Origin: Imbricaverruca yamaguchii
Lineage: Eukaryota > Arthropoda > Thecostraca > Neoverrucidae
Length of the DNA stretch: 64,000 bases
NCBI GenBank assembly: GCA_034440575.1
Contig: JAOTOL010001548.1
Span: forward strand, 1,213,501 to 1,277,500
Direction of reading: 5' to 3'
The translations under genes were made by a program, and so were the position numbers. Numbering within the stretch: position 1 is the first letter of the stretch; each line of letters starts with the position of its first letter. The notes under the pieces were generated by a model. That model was not told the DNA's origin. It did no database searches and saw only the letters and a list, made by a program, of their open reading frames with translations. This document shows positions 33,760 through 46,499 of this stretch, piece by piece.

Positions 33760-34740
33760 TGAAACGTGTTAGTGTGCACGCTGATGTAGATTGTGTTGAT
33801 TAATATTATCTCAGTGATAGATCATCAGCCTGAACTGGGATTCTGACAAGGTATGGGATGGTTTGCAAATCTGTAGGCCATTACATTTCAATGCATTATA
33901 TTATTGTACTGGAACATCTTAATGCGTTGTATTGCATTGTGTAATTATGCTACTTTATTTTATTACACTGATGTAGACGACTCATGATCCAATGTGATTG
34001 ATTTCACGCGCAGCATGTGACAGTGGATGCGTCCGCGCCAAATTAGTTGTCAAGCAGCTCAAGATGAATGCGATCACTCGGGCACTTAGGTTTATCTTTT
34101 AGTTTCCAGAATGTGGAGTTTGGAACGCCAGAAGGTTCATATTACAGTGATTGGCGGTGATAAAACCCGTCATTGTTCATGGTGAAATGTGACCGTATAT
34201 TTTTGATATACTGCCATTTAGGTATAAATATATTGCATAAGGTGAAAACCTTTCTGTTACTTTTCTCCTTGCAAGTGACGATCTAGGATTTCACATACTA
34301 CCCTTCGCCGCTGATGAATTTACAAAATAGCATTGTGACTGTCCCGAAGGTAAAAAAAGGCCACGTTATCTTAGATTACAAGCTAACCATTTCAAAAACG
34401 CGTGATCAAAAATTTAGTAATTGACACAAGATGCAGTGAATCATGGCGAGTTCAGTGATATATAGCTTCGTGAAACTAGTGTTACTCTTCATTGAATTCC
34501 AGGTCTCCAAATACTTAGGCGACCTCTAAACAATGTCCGATACTATAACTCCTTAACCGTTGCTCCGGTCTCTCCCGAGTTTACACAGCTGGATTATTGA
34601 GGCAAACCATCCATATATAAGTAATTTCATCGTGATATACAGCATAAGCCTTCACTTGTCGATTTGTCGAGGAATGGGCCACCTACCACAATTCGGATAC
34701 ACTTCTGCCATTTGTTTAACCCTTTACCTCACAGCTCTCT
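33760..34740. other. Gene-free AT-rich stretch
   Basis: No frame, array or RNA gene that I can support between the decayed transposon ORF and the TA microsatellite. Confidence 0.5.
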
Positions 34741-34756
34741 GTCTCTCTCTCTTTAT

Positions 34757-34900
<144 letters not shown>

Positions 34901-35469
34901 TGGCACGTATTCCATCAGTTTTAACTGGTGCGATATGCCCTGGTTGGAGATCTGAAGCGTCCTCATGATGCAAGTACCTCCGTAACGTTAACGCCACGCT
35001 ATTGTCACGTAGCTGTCTTCATGGCACGTGACAAACGGCTGTTATGTCGCCTACCAAGCCAAGGTCGGAGTCGGCTGACAAAAAGACGTCTTTAGCGGCG
35101 GCTTTTTGTGTACAGCTGGCACACGGGGCCAAGGAGCACCCTGCGTCACCAGGACGTGGATCGCCACGTGACGGACGTGACGGTCCACCCAGTCGTGATT
35201 GTGCTCGCTGGGGAAGGGGCAGGCCCGCCAAATATCTCGCAAGCATGCATTTGCTCTCCCAGACAGGATGTTGTTTAATGCTTGCATCCATATATTTCTG
35301 GAAAATGATGTTCGATTCTCGAAAGTAGGCTTTGGTTTTGTTCTTCAATTTCGTAAAATGTCCACCCCTGCGATCAATGCCGGAACGTCGCTGACCATGG
35401 CCGACCCAACGTCACCCTGTCGCTGCGTGACTTTCCCGTCGGCAACCATCGGAACTCAAATGGTCATCC

Positions 35470-36690
35470 TGCCAACCGAGAGATCCGACCACCAGATCTG
35501 ACTCCTGCTGGAGTCCCGGCCACCAGATCTGACTCCTGCTGGAGTCCCGGCCACCAGATCTGACTCCTGCTGGAGTCCCGGCCACCAGATCTGACTCCTG
35601 CTGCGCTGACGAAATCTGACTTGTGCTGCAGTGCCGGCCGCCGGATCTGACCTCTGCTGCAGTGCCGGCCGCCGGATCTGACCTCTGCTGCAGTGCCGGC
35701 CGCCGGATCTGACCTCTGCTGCAGTGCCGGCCGCTGGATCTGACCTCTGCTGCAGAGCCGGCCGCCGGATCTGACATCTGCTGCAGTGCTGACCGCCGGA
35801 TCTGACTTGTGCTGCCGTGCCGGCCGCCGGATCTGACCTCTGCTGCAGTGCCGGCCGCCGGATCTGACCTCTGCTGCAGTGCCGGCCGCCGGATCTGACT
35901 TGTGCTGCAGTGCCGGCCGCCGGATCTGACCTCTGCTGCAGTGCCGGCCGCAAGATCTGACCTCTGCTGCAGTGCCGGCCGCCGGATCTGACCTCTGCTG
36001 CAGTGCCGGCCGCTGGATCTGACCTCTGCTGCAGTGCCGGCCGCCGGATCTGACCTCTGCTGCAGTGCCGGCCGCCGGATCTGACTTGTGCTGCAGTGCC
36101 GGCCGCCGGATCTGACTTGTGCTGCAGTGCCGGCCGCCGGATCTGACTTGTGCTGCAGTGCCGGCCGCCGGATCTGACCTCTGCTGCAGTGCCGGCCGCC
36201 GGATCTGACCTCTGCTGCAGTGCCGGCCGCCGGATCTGACTTGTGCTGCAGTGCCGGCCGCCGGATCTGACCTCTGCTGCAGTGCCGGCCGCCGGATCTG
36301 ACCTCTGCTGCAGTGCCGGCCGCCGGATCTGACCTCTGCTGCAGTGCCGGCCGCCGGATCTGACCTCTGCTGGTGCCGGCCGCCGGATCTGACCTCTGCT
36401 GCAGTGCGGCCGCCGGATCTGACTTGTGCTGCAGTGCCGGCCGCCGGATCTGACCTCTGCTGCAGTGCCGGCCGCCGGATCTGACCTCTGCTGCAGTGCC
36501 GGCCGCCGGATCTGACCTCTGCTGCAGTGCCGGCCGCCGGATCTGACCTCTGCTGCAGTGCCGGCCGCCGGATCTGACCTCTGCTACAGTGCCGGCCGCC
36601 GGATCTGACCTCTGCTGCAGTGCCGGCCGCCGGATCTGACCTCTGTTGCAGTGCCGGCCGCCGGATCTGACTTGTGCTGCGCGGATGATC
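35470..36690. repeat. 31-bp minisatellite, nearly 40 copies
   Basis: The unit is CGGATCTGACCTCTGCTGCA plus GTGCCGGCCGC. The first four copies are a 34-bp variant with TGGAGTCCCGGCCACCAG. No stop falls in any of three minus frames, so the 420-residue frames are by-products. A candidate exon follows at 36704. Confidence 0.93.
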
Positions 36691-36703
36691 GTATTGTTCA
36701 CAG

Positions 36704-37362
36704 CCGTCGCCGCACTTGGACGCGCACATCAATGACTACGAGATGTGCATCTGTGGAGACAAACAGATTCCTCGACGGATGCATCGGTGCGATTACATGA
36801 GACGTGTGGGGGAAAACAACGGTAAGACGGCTCCGTAGTGTTTATGCTACTGCCTTGATCTCAGGTTTGACATGGCCAGAATACTGAGGCTGAGGATGCC
36901 TGCAACCATTTTAAATTGGTTGCTGAGCTTTGGAGGTTACCCCGCCGTTTATACATTTGGACCCCCACCGCCGTTATGTAATATGCCTCCCAACATTTGT
37001 TTTAGAAATCAACGCCCGTGCAAGGGATCACCACTGGGGGGGTTTTTTAGCCGTGCCGGACCATAAAGGTCAATTGCGCCGCCTTGCTCACCACTAACAA
37101 CGCGTTTCCGAAAAGTCACTTTCACGTCCTTTCTCCGATTTTCGAAGTGCCGCCCAGCGTGTGCGGCGCGCCAGGGTGCGCATGCGCGCCGTCTTGGCCG
37201 GCGAGCGGTGGCGGCGGCCGACGCGCCGGGCCGGTCGACACTCCGAGTGGCGAGCCGTCGTGTGCGGCAGCGGGCGGGCGGCAGCGCATCGGCCGCAGCA
37301 GCAGCAGCAGCAGCAGCGGCAGCAGCAGCAGCAGCGCGTCAGACGCAGCCGGCCAATCGAAG
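36704..37362 (+). CDS. Two possible exons of an unrecognised plus-strand gene (36704-36821 and 37148-37362)
   Basis: The first candidate has acceptor GTTCACAG, 39 open codons including HINDYEMCICGDKQIPRRMH then RCDYMRRVGENN, and donor AACG|GTAAGA. The second has acceptor TTTTCGAAG and, with the split codon joined, reads VPPSVCGAPGCACAPSW, a Gly/Arg-rich stretch and a poly-Ser run encoded by AGC repeats, ending GQSK at donor AAG|GTGGGT. Phases agree. I do not recognise the protein. The Cys/His spacing suggests a metal-binding patch. It could also be chance. Confidence 0.3.
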
Positions 37363-37649
37363 GTGGGTGGCGCGTCCGCTGGCCGAGTGGGCCACGCCGG
37401 CGGACCGCTCTCGCTGCCGGCGGTCGGCAGCTCCGCCGCAGACGGGCTGAGGGCCAGAACACCACAGCAGTCGGGCACCCCCAATGTTAGTCTGGTGTGA
37501 CCGTAGCCAGTGCAATTCCGAACACCTTGGATCACCCCGATGCAAAGCCCGTGAATGATGCCCTGGTGGTGATCAGCCGCTGAGGAGGGCCGGGAGCTGC
37601 CGGGAGAGGGCTGCAGCTGGGCAGGGCCGGGAGCTGCCGGGAGAGGACT

Positions 37650-37955
37650 GCAGTGACGACCCGCTGCCAGAGGAGAGCTGCAGCCATGGGCAGCTGCCGG
37701 CGAAGGGTCACATGTGACATCTGCCACGCGAACTGGATTCCACCGGACAGCTCGCTCTCACTCCGCGCTGGAAGTACAGACGACGCAGCGGCCGAGACAG
37801 CGGTGAAGAAGCTGCTGTGGGCGCCGGAGTGGCAGCTGCCAGCTCAGAAGACGGCTGCGCCTGTCTGGGGGCGGCCCGTTGAGCGTGCGAGCGAAACAGT
37901 GACAGTGTGGCCGAGCGAGCATCTTGACTGGGGACGGACAACTATCACCAGCTGA
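37650..37955 (+). other. GC-rich open stretch, possible exon
   Basis: One plus frame reads RRVTCDICHANWIPPDSS and ends WGRTTITS just before the 23-bp array. Splice sites in phase with the exons suggested at 36.7-37.4 kb were not convincing. I report it only as a candidate. Confidence 0.2.
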
Positions 37956-39085
37956 CGCCGTCTGTCACCTCACTGTGACGCCGTCTGTCAGCTCACTGTG
38001 ACGCCGTCTGTCAGCTCACTGTGACGCCGTCTGTCAGCTCACTGTGACGCCGTCTGTCATCTCACTGTGACGCCGTCTCATCTCACTGTGACACGGTTTG
38101 TCAGCTCACTATGACGCCGTATGTCAGCTCACTGTGACACCGTCTCATCTCACTGTGACGCCGTCTCATCTCACTGTGACACGGTTTGTCAGCTCACTAT
38201 GACGCCGTATGTCAGCTCACTGTGACGCTGTCTGTCAGCTCACTGTGACGCCGTCTGTCATCTCACTGTGACACCGTCTGTCAGCTCACTGTGACGCCGT
38301 CTGTCAGCTCACTGTGACGCCGTCTGTCAGCTCACTGTGACGCCGTCTGTCATCTCACTGTGACACCGTCTGTCAGCTCACTGTGACGCCGTCTGTCAGC
38401 TCACTGTGACGCCGTCTGTCAGCTCACTGTGACGCCGTCTGTCATCTCACTGTGACGCCGTCTCATCTCACTGTGACACGGTTTGTCAGCTCACTATGAC
38501 GCCGTATGTCAGCTCACTGTGACGCCGTCTGTCAGCTCACTGTGACGCCGTCTGTCATCTCACTGTGACACCGTCTGTCAGCTCACTGTGACGCCGTATG
38601 TCATCTCACTGTGACACAGTTTGTCAGCTCACTGTGGCGCCGTCTGTCAGCTCACTGTGACGCCGTCCGTCAGCTCACTGTGACGCCGTCTCATCTCACT
38701 GTGACGCCGTCTCATCTCACTGTGACACGGTTTGTCAGCTCACTATGACGCCGTCTGTCATCTCACTGTGACGCCGTCTGTCAGCTCACTGTGACGCCGT
38801 CTGTCAGCTCACTGTGACGCCGTCTGTCATCTCACTGTGACGCCGTCTGTCATCTCACTGTGGCGCCGTCTGTCAGCTCACTGTGACGCCGTCTGTCATC
38901 TCACTGTGACGCCGTCTGTCAGCTCACTGTGACGCCGTCTGTCATCTCACTGTGACGCCGTCTGTCATCTCACTGTGACGCCGTCTGTCTTCTGTCATCT
39001 CACTGTGACACCGTATGTCAGCTCACTGTGACGCCGTCTGTCATTCATCTCACTGTGACGCCGTCTGTCAGCTCACTGTGACGCC
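37950..39085. repeat. 23-bp minisatellite, about 48 copies
   Basis: The unit is CTCACTGTGACGCCGTCTGT plus CAG or CAT. On the minus strand it contains CA|GTGAGC, a donor-like sequence beside GC-rich unique DNA at 39085-39300. Some copies lack 4 bp (CCGTCTCATCTCAC). Confidence 0.95.
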
Positions 39086-39851
39086 GTTTGTCTTGCGGAC
39101 GCGGGAGGTCGCTTCTGGTCGGGCGTAACATGGCTGCGGCCGTCCAAGTCCATGGGCGGCGACACGTTGGCGCGGCGTCACGGTCTTGTCCGCAAGTAGG
39201 ACAGGCCGGGCCGGCCTCCACCGTTCGGGTCCGTCGTGGACACATACGGCGAGGGTCATGGCCAGCGGCGGAGCCTCCACCAGGCCAGGTGGCACCATCT
39301 GATGAGATGCGCCTGGGTGCCCTAGAACATTTCCGTCACGTGCTTATGCTCATGGGCAAGATAAGTTGTATTGCAGCTGCAATACTAAGTGGTGGCAGTG
39401 CAATACTAAATGGTATTACCAACTTTCGTTCCGTTGACATTCTATTGCATGCTTTGCACTTTGCAGCTTTACGTTTGTCAGCATTGTCTTCAAATTACGT
39501 GCTTCGTAGTACAAAATGTGGTGACAATATTTCACTCATGTTCATTCTGGCGTGCACATTGCGGCTTCACTCGTCTTGCCAAGCAACATAGGCCCTTCTG
39601 ATGTTGACGCTCTGACCGTATATCGCGGCGATCTCGGGATCCTGAGAGCTTATGCACCTGCCTGGCATCATAGGCACGGGCCGATGCCGTCGCAGCCAGT
39701 AGGCCTATACACCCAGATCTGCAGCCGCGGCGCAGCTCCAGTGCTACTTCAAGTACAGCTTTTGTGCAGCTCTGGTGCAACTACGAAGCGGCTCTGTGGC
39801 AGTTCCGGTGCAGCCGAGACAGCTGGCGGTGCCCCCACCTCCAGCTCTCAC

Positions 39852-39927
39852 CGGGGCGATGTCGTGTGGCACGGAGGGCGGCGCTGCGACCCGTGCTGGG
39901 GCTTGGGTCGGGTCCGGCGCGCGCGCT
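39852..39927 (-). CDS. Possible 76-nt exon beside a 34-bp array
   Basis: On the minus strand, CACGGATCAG is a possible acceptor and CCCCG|GTGAGA a good donor, with an open Pro/Ala-rich frame between them. The adjoining 34-bp array repeats the bases just before this acceptor (GTGGTACACACGACACGG). The product is not recognised. Confidence 0.2.
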
Positions 39928-39929
39928 CT

Positions 39930-41020
39930 GATCCGTGTCGTGTGCACCACGGCTGGTGACCAGGAGCCGTGTCGTGTGTACCACGGCTGGTGACCAGGAC
40001 CCGCGTCGTGTGTACCACGGCTGGTGACCAGGACCCGTGTCGTGTGTACCACGGCTGGTGACCAGGACCCGCGTCGTGTGTACCACGGCTGGTGACCAGG
40101 ACCCGTGTCGTGTGTACCACGGCTGGTGACCAGGACCCGTGTCGTGTGTACCACGGCTGGTGACCAGGACCCGCGTCGTGTGTACCACGGCTGGTGACCA
40201 GGACCCGTGTCGTGTGTACCACGGCTGGTGACCAGGACCCGTGTCGTGTGTACCACGGCTGGTGACCAGGACCCGTGTCGTGTATACCACGGCTGGTGAC
40301 CAGGACCCGCGTCGTGTATACCACGGCTGGTGACCAGGACCCGTGTCGTGTGCACCACGGCTGGTGACCAGGACCCGCGTCGTGTGTACCACGGCTGGTG
40401 ACCAGGACCTGCGTCGTGTGTACCACGGCTGGTGACCAGGACCCGTGTCGTGTGTACCACGGCTGGTGACCAGGACCCGTGTCGTGTGTACCACGGCTGG
40501 TGACCAGGACCCGTGTCGTGTGTACCACGGCTGGTGACCAGGACCCGTGTCGTGTGTACCACGGCTGGTGACCAGGAGCCGTGTCGTGTGTACCACGACT
40601 GGTGACCAGGAGCCGTGTCGTGTACCACGGCTGGTGACCAGGACCCGTGTCGTGTGTACCACGGCTGGTGACCAGGACCTGCGTCGTGTGTTCCACGACT
40701 GGTGACCAGGACCCGTGTCGTGTGTACCACGCCTGGTGACCAGGAGCCGCGTCGTGTATACCACGGCTGGTGACCAGGACCCGTGTCGTGTGTACCACGC
40801 CTGGTGACCAGGAGCCGCGTCGTGTATACCACGGCTGGTGACCATGACCCGTGTCGTGTGTACCACGGGTGGTGACCAGGACCCGTGTCGTGTGTACCAC
40901 GGCTGGTGACCAGGACCCGTGTCGTGTGCACCACGGCTGGTGACCAGGACCCGCGTCGTGTGTACCACGGCTGGTGACCAGGACCCGCGTCGTTTGTTCC
41001 ACGACTGGTGACCAGGGCCA
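39930..41020. repeat. 34-bp minisatellite, about 32 copies
   Basis: The unit is GGCTGGTGACCAGGACCCGT plus GTCGTGTGTACCAC. 34 mod 3 is 1 and the unit has no minus-strand stops, which explains overlapping 400-residue minus frames. It ends against a SINE at 41028. Confidence 0.95.
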
Positions 41021-41027
41021 GTGTCGT

Positions 41028-41212
41028 GTTGTTTGTTTGTTTATTGGGTGGTTCACGACTCACTTGATGCATATTCACGGCTAATGGCGCCGTCCACACT
41101 GTTTCGCTGGTGGGCCGCGGGATTGGGAAATGTCCTGAGTGGCGCTAGTGTCGAACTCGGGACCTTTGGTACCCATAGGCCGACACCTTAACCACTCGGC
41201 CATCCCCGCCCC
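41028..41212 (-). mobile_element. SINE family A, reverse copy at the end of a minisatellite
   Basis: Full-length copy: the head complement AACCACTCGGCCATCCCCGC lies at 41190-41209 and the tail TTTGTTTATTGGGTGGTTCA at 41036-41055. It begins where the 34-bp array ends. No clear target-site duplication could be seen. Confidence 0.8.
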
Positions 41213-41214
41213 CA

Positions 41215-41990
41215 GGCACCGTGTCGAGCGTGCCGACAGAGACAGCTGCTAGTCGGCCATGTCATGTGTCAGACAGCTGAGTCGCCTCAGGGCTCACTCG
41301 ATTCGAGGGAAAAATAGCTTGGAAATGTTTCCCGTGAGCACCATCTTCTGGCATAGGCTGTTCCAAATACCGTTTCTCTAATCGGGTTTCAGCAAATCCT
41401 GGTACACAGGAGCGACAGCATCCTAGAGTCGCATGAGGTAAATAATTCAAATAGAATGACCAATGAAACAAGGCCACTCCGATTTCTGGGACGTTGGAGG
41501 ACGAGCCACGTCATGTGGACGACATGCCAGAAGTTTTGGGCGCCATGGGATAGTGTGCAGCGTCATGATAAATGTTCTGAAACGACTCATTCAAAACAAA
41601 GCAGATCAGATGCATTTTAGCTGAAATCAAAGCCGAATGGGGCCTGTGACGTTCCTCAGGCGTCTGCCGTACGAACCTGCCATCTATATAGACAAATAAC
41701 CATGCAAGGCCAGTGAAGCACTTCAATGCTTCTCTCATTTATTAAATAGTACATTAACTTCCTCTTCGAGGTGAGTTATACAAATACTAATTATACTGGA
41801 ATACCGTTAGTGGGCGAATAATGTATTCCGAGAAGCCATTCAAATTTTGTGGTGAGCAACACGGTTTGATCACTGCACGAATTAGGTTTGTGACTACATG
41901 ATCACCTAAGTAAAGATATTAAGTTGTAACTCTTGCCCCATTCACGGCTTCACTGATAACTCGACTCACGACTTTTCTCGCAACCCGACT
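41215..41990. other. Gene-free unique DNA
   Basis: No supported coding region, RNA gene or array. Confidence 0.5.
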
Positions 41991-42650
41991 CTAGGCTTGG
42001 CCAATGCTTCGACTCACTTCGCTCACGGCTTCACTTACGAATCGACTCACGACTCGACTGACGAACAAATTACGACTCCACTCACGGGCCGGCACACGAC
42101 CGACTCACAGCCGATTATCGGGGTACTCACGACTTCATTTACGTCTGACCCATAGGGCCGACTTACCTTGCTCACGTCTAACTCACTGGGCTGGCTCACG
42201 CCGCTGCGCTAATGTCTGACTCACGGGGCTGGCTTACGTCCGACTCACGGGGGTGGCTCACGCTGCGCTCACGTCTGACTTACGGGGCTGGCTCACGCCG
42301 CTGCGCTCATGTCTGACACACGGGGCTGGCTCACGCTGCACCCACGTCTGACTCACGGGGCTGGCTTACGTCCGACTCACGGGGGTGGCTCACGCTGCGC
42401 TCACGTCTGACTCACGGGGCTGGCTCACGTCCGACTCACGGGGGTGGCTCACGCTGCGCTCACGTCTGACTTACGGGGCTGGCTCACGCCGCTGCGCTCA
42501 TGTCTGACACACGGGGCTGGCTCACGCTGCACCCACGTCTGACTCACGGGGCTGGCTCACGTCCGACTCACGGGGGTGGCTCACGCTGCGCTCACGGCCG
42601 ACTAACGGGGCTGGCTCACGCTGTGCTCACGGCTGAGCTACGGCCCGGCT
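41990..42650. repeat. Array built on CTCACGGGGCTGG units of about 38 bp
   Basis: Repeats of GACTCACGGGGCTGGCTCAC with GCTGCGCTCACGTCT spacers. A near-perfect higher-order copy of about 160 bp is seen at 42230-42400 and 42410-42570. Units before 42130 are degenerate. Confidence 0.85.
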
Positions 42651-43880
42651 CCTGGTGAGCAATCCGTCTCGCTGGCGAACACGGTGGGCCATGTCGATTA
42701 CTACGATGGGGAAATCAGCGACCTTGGGCCCGGCCCCGACTGCCGCAATCCATAGGTCGTGTACCATTTGGCGCGCCACCCGCCCGTCCAGCCATGAGTA
42801 GTGTACCTGTTGGCAAGCTCGGCCATGAGAGCAGAGACCATATCAGGCCATCAGAGCTGCTTCGCCATCTTTCTGGTGTTCAGGTCGTGCTGTGTATTCA
42901 TGTGTTACCTTTTTCCGTTACTCGGCCGACATTGGCAGACAGTGTACCCATGTGCGTCGCCAGCTGGCTGCTCCGTGCTACAGAGAGCTCGTTGTATCGG
43001 AGAGAGCGTGGCAGTAAGCAGAGTGACCGGCATTTGCCAGATGGCGGTGTGCCACGTTTCCTTTCCCTCCACGAACCTTTCCTCGGAGACAGTGACCAGA
43101 CCACTTAGTGACACAATGGGCTGCGATATACAGCAGGTGACCAGCAGGCCCCCTGATGCTTTCAGCCAGGGGCGGGCCTTTCCGCCATGGGCCGGACCTT
43201 TCCGTCAGGAGCCGGATCTTTCGGCCAGGGGCCGTCCCGGGTCGGCCAGAGGGTCTGCCAGGGGCCAGCGGGTCGGCCCGGCGTTCTGGCACCGCGGCAG
43301 CCCAACGGTCATCAGCTCAGCTGGTATTTCAGTGGACCACTTGATCGGCCTTGTGTGACCCGGGTCGATGGGGCGCTCCAGCTGCCACCCCACCGATGCC
43401 ATTGGTGCATACAGGCACCGAGTCCTGATGTCCCGTTGGCACGCTGTCGCCGCGGCGGCTAACTGTGCACCGCTGGAGGGGGGGGGGGGCACTGCTGGGG
43501 AGGCACTGTCGCCGCGGCACAGCACAGTAGGTGATAGATGATCTCGGCAGGGTGCAGCCGATCCAGTCGGACCGCTTTGACGGGGTCAAGGCAAATCCTA
43601 CAACAACTGGAAGCGGAAGATGTATTTGACCGTATTTTGACAAGGAATTTTAAGTGCGTTAGGCACAAGAAGCGCATTAAACCAATTTGCTGTCATGTAA
43701 CTTGTAGCATTTCTGAGAGAAATATCACCTTTGCTACACTTGACCGCACTTAGCGAAGAGAATAAAGAATGCCGGCCCCCAGGTTCGGTGGTGAGAGATT
43801 CTGATTGTGACTGTTGCCAGTAATCGCGGAGGCGCGAGTTGCAAATCCCCTTGTTGTTGGTTGAAGTTTGCCAGTGTGCC
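42650..43880. other. No confident gene
   Basis: GC-rich unique sequence with a GGGCCGGACCTTTCC-like short repeat at 43160-43260 and a poly-G run near 43475. Overlapping frames on both strands are short and unrecognised. Confidence 0.4.
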
Positions 43881-43909
43881 ACCCGTTTGGTGATGCCGGC
43901 TATCCAGCC

Positions 43910-44245
43910 TGACGCACGGCTGGCCTGTTCCACCGGTCGCCAGTCACCGGCTGCCCGTGTTGCCGGCTCCACCGGTCGCCAGTCACCGGCTGCCCGTGTT
44001 GCCGGCTCCACCGGTCGCCAGTCACCGGCTGCCCGTGTTGCCGGTTCCACCGGTCGCCAGTCACCGGCTGCCCGTGTTGCCGGTTCCACCGGTCGCCAGT
44101 CACCGGCTGCCCGTGTTACCGGTTCCACCGGTCGCCAGTCACCGGTTTCCCGTGTTGTCGGCTCCACCGGTCGCCAGTCACCGGCTGCCCGTGTTGCCGG
44201 TTCCACCGGTCGCCAGTCACCGGCTGCCCGCGTGGCCGGCCCCTC
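43910..44245. repeat. 39-bp minisatellite, about 8.5 copies
   Basis: The unit is GGTTCCACCGGTCGCCAGTC plus ACCGGCTGCCCGTGTTGCC. It is a multiple of 3 and open on both strands; adjacent unique sequence gives no recognised protein. Confidence 0.93.
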
Positions 44246-45329
44246 CGTCAGCTCGGGACTCGGACGCTAAATAGGTCAGTAACACGCCGCTGGTGTCAGC
44301 TGGCGGCGGCGCGACGCGCGCTCAGTTATCCCGCGGAGAATCCTCGCCGCTGGCTGGCTCAACAGACGCCGAGTCCAGGCCCGGCCCATGGGCGCTGGGT
44401 CCAGGCCCGGCCCATGGGCGCTGGGACCAGTCCAGGCTCAGTCCCACGGATTCCAAGCTCAGGTCTGGTCCACGAACACTGCGCCCGAGCCCGTCCCATT
44501 GACACTGAGTCCCAGTCCAGTATCGTGCACACCAGACCGGGCACTGGCCACGGGGACACTGTGCCCGGGTCCACCCCTTGACACCAAGCTCACGAAGGTG
44601 CATGAGCCAGACCTACTCGCACGGCATGCCGCCGCCCCTGGGAGCAGTTGCACTCACTGGAACGGCTCCACCATTCGCACGGCACGCTACCACCGGTGGG
44701 AACAGTTTCGCTCGCCGAAACAAAACGAGCAACATCATGGACCATTCGCAATGCAATTGTGTCAACTTGGTGCTATTCGCTGCGCGCTGAAATGACAAGA
44801 ACCTTGACATTCCCTTAAGTCTAACCGTACACCTACCATGGATGGGGCTACCTATACGCTTGCAGAAAGTCGTTCCCCGCCTTTCTCCCACGATCTTCTC
44901 CAAATAATTACAGATTTTAGCATGGGACACTGTGCGCGAGCTGGTCCAATGTATTATGTAATCAACAGCTCAAGCATTGCTGGGCCTCCCAATAATTTCC
45001 TTGAAGCTTCACCTCTGCCATGCATGTACCAACAATATGGGGCACTAGGTTTAACAGTTATGGTGCTATAATTTGGGAACAACTGAAATATAATCTTCGT
45101 GAACTTTGCATGACAAATATGACTTCAAAATGGCTCTCCCTGCTGTGAATTTTTAGATCCTTCATGCGCCCTGCATGTGGCAACCACCATGTTCACACTT
45201 ACTGAAGAACGCACTGCTATACATTTACTTAGATCTGACGATCCCTTCGGATTTGGAAACACCTTTGGATATTCAAATGTAATCTTGGCTCTTATGCTGT
45301 GCCTCGAAGCAAAACTATCCATGCTTGTC

Positions 45330-45660
45330 GGGAGCTGCTCTGCTGTCGACGGATGTGCGGCTGGCCCCATCTGGCTATGGGCACTACTAGTGACCATCGG
45401 GAGCTGCTCTGCTGTCGACGGATGTGCGGCTGGCCCCATCTGGCTATGGGTACCACTAGGGACCATCGGGAGCTGCTCTGCTGTCAACGGATGTGCGGCT
45501 GGCCCCATCTGGCTATGGGCACCACTAGTGACCATCGGGAGCTGCTCTGCTGTCGACTGCCTGCCCCATTGCTATGGTACCATAGGGACCATCGGGAGCT
45601 GCTCTGCTGTCAACGGATGTGCGGCTGGCCCCATCTGGCCGTGGGCTCGGCTAGTGGCCA
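45330..45660. repeat. 69-bp minisatellite, about 5 copies
   Basis: The unit starts GGGAGCTGCTCTGCTGTCGA and contains GCGGCTGGCCCCATCTGGCT. The fourth copy is internally deleted. Confidence 0.92.
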
Positions 45661-45759
45661 CCACTGGCGCAAGATGTCGCCAGCGGCGGCCGGCCCGCTG
45701 GCGGCACGGCTCTGATCCCACTGTGGCTGTCGTCGGCGACCCATCCGCCTCTTCGGACC

Positions 45760-45909
45760 ATGGACAAACCGGCTGGGAGTGCGGTCACCGGGTCAGCCTG
45801 GTCAGGGTCTGTGGGTCGGCGCGGGGGCGGATCGGCGCCGACCGGGTCAGGGTCTGGCTGGGAGCTTCTGCTCCAGTGGTATCAAGCCACGCTGCCGGGG
45901 CGGCAGCCG
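45760..45909 (+). CDS. Possible first coding exon, unrecognised protein
   Basis: The ATG opens a 50-codon frame, MDKPAGSAVTGSAW, a Gly/Ser-rich stretch, then GWELLLQWYQATLPGRQP, ending at a donor-like CCG|GTACAG. The array just downstream repeats this CCGGTACAG. That is the pattern seen at WRAP53 donors, and it is the main reason for suspecting an exon. No continuation could be identified. Confidence 0.22.
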
Positions 45910-46205
45910 GTACAGCGACACCGGTACACTGACACCGGGCGGCCGGTACAGTGACACTGGGCGGCCGGTAAAGTTACACCGGTACAGTGACACCGGGCGT
46001 CCGGTACAGTGACACCGGGCGGATGGTACAGCGACACCGGGCGGCTGGTACAGTGACACTGGTCGGATGGTACAGCGACACCGGGCGGCTGGTACAGTGA
46101 CACCGGTACAGTGACACTGGTCGGCCGTTACAGTGACACCGGTACAGTGACACCGGGTGGCCGGTACAATGACACCGGTCGGCCGGTACAGTGACACCGG
46201 GCGGA
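45905..46205. repeat. Array of about 22-30 bp with CCGGTACAGTGACACC
   Basis: The repeated CCGGTACAG matches the donor-like end of the possible exon at 45760-45909. Units vary in length, with GCGGCTGGTACAG and GTCGGATGGTACAG variants. Confidence 0.88.
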
Positions 46206-46499
46206 TGACGCGCGTGCCGCGCGTCGTTCTCGTCGGTTGCGTTAGAAAGAGTGGAGCCAGATACGTCAGGTGTTGAACTTTGCGCAACGTCGGACGCGGC
46301 GATACGGGGCGGCGGTCCGCGCCGCTGCCGACTGGCGGCATCGCTCCACAATCTGGCCGTTGCACAACAATTACTCCGTGTTTGTCAATCGAGCCGCGGC
46401 CGCCTCTTGTTTTAGCCGGGCGAACGTGGCTGCTCCGATCGCCGAGCCGAACACGCGGCTAAATGAAGTCGCGATCGGGGTGAGACGAGTGGTTGCTGG

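Noticed and set aside
35019..35348. A minus-strand exon, because of frames with WD40-like strings
   Set aside because: No splice sites or conserved motif hold up, and different frames look equally open.
35412..36732. Minus-strand frames of 420-430 residues with a 31-residue repeat
   Set aside because: They lie entirely in a 31-bp array with no stop in any minus frame; two frames are open at once and neither has a unique domain.
39744..41099. Three overlapping minus frames of 395-451 residues
   Set aside because: The 34-bp unit cycles through all frames without a stop, so openness carries no coding information.
46255..46480. An ankyrin-like stretch (RLAASLHNLAVAQQLL) on the plus strand
   Set aside because: Only half a repeat matches, the frame ends in a stop soon after, and a different frame has the better donor.
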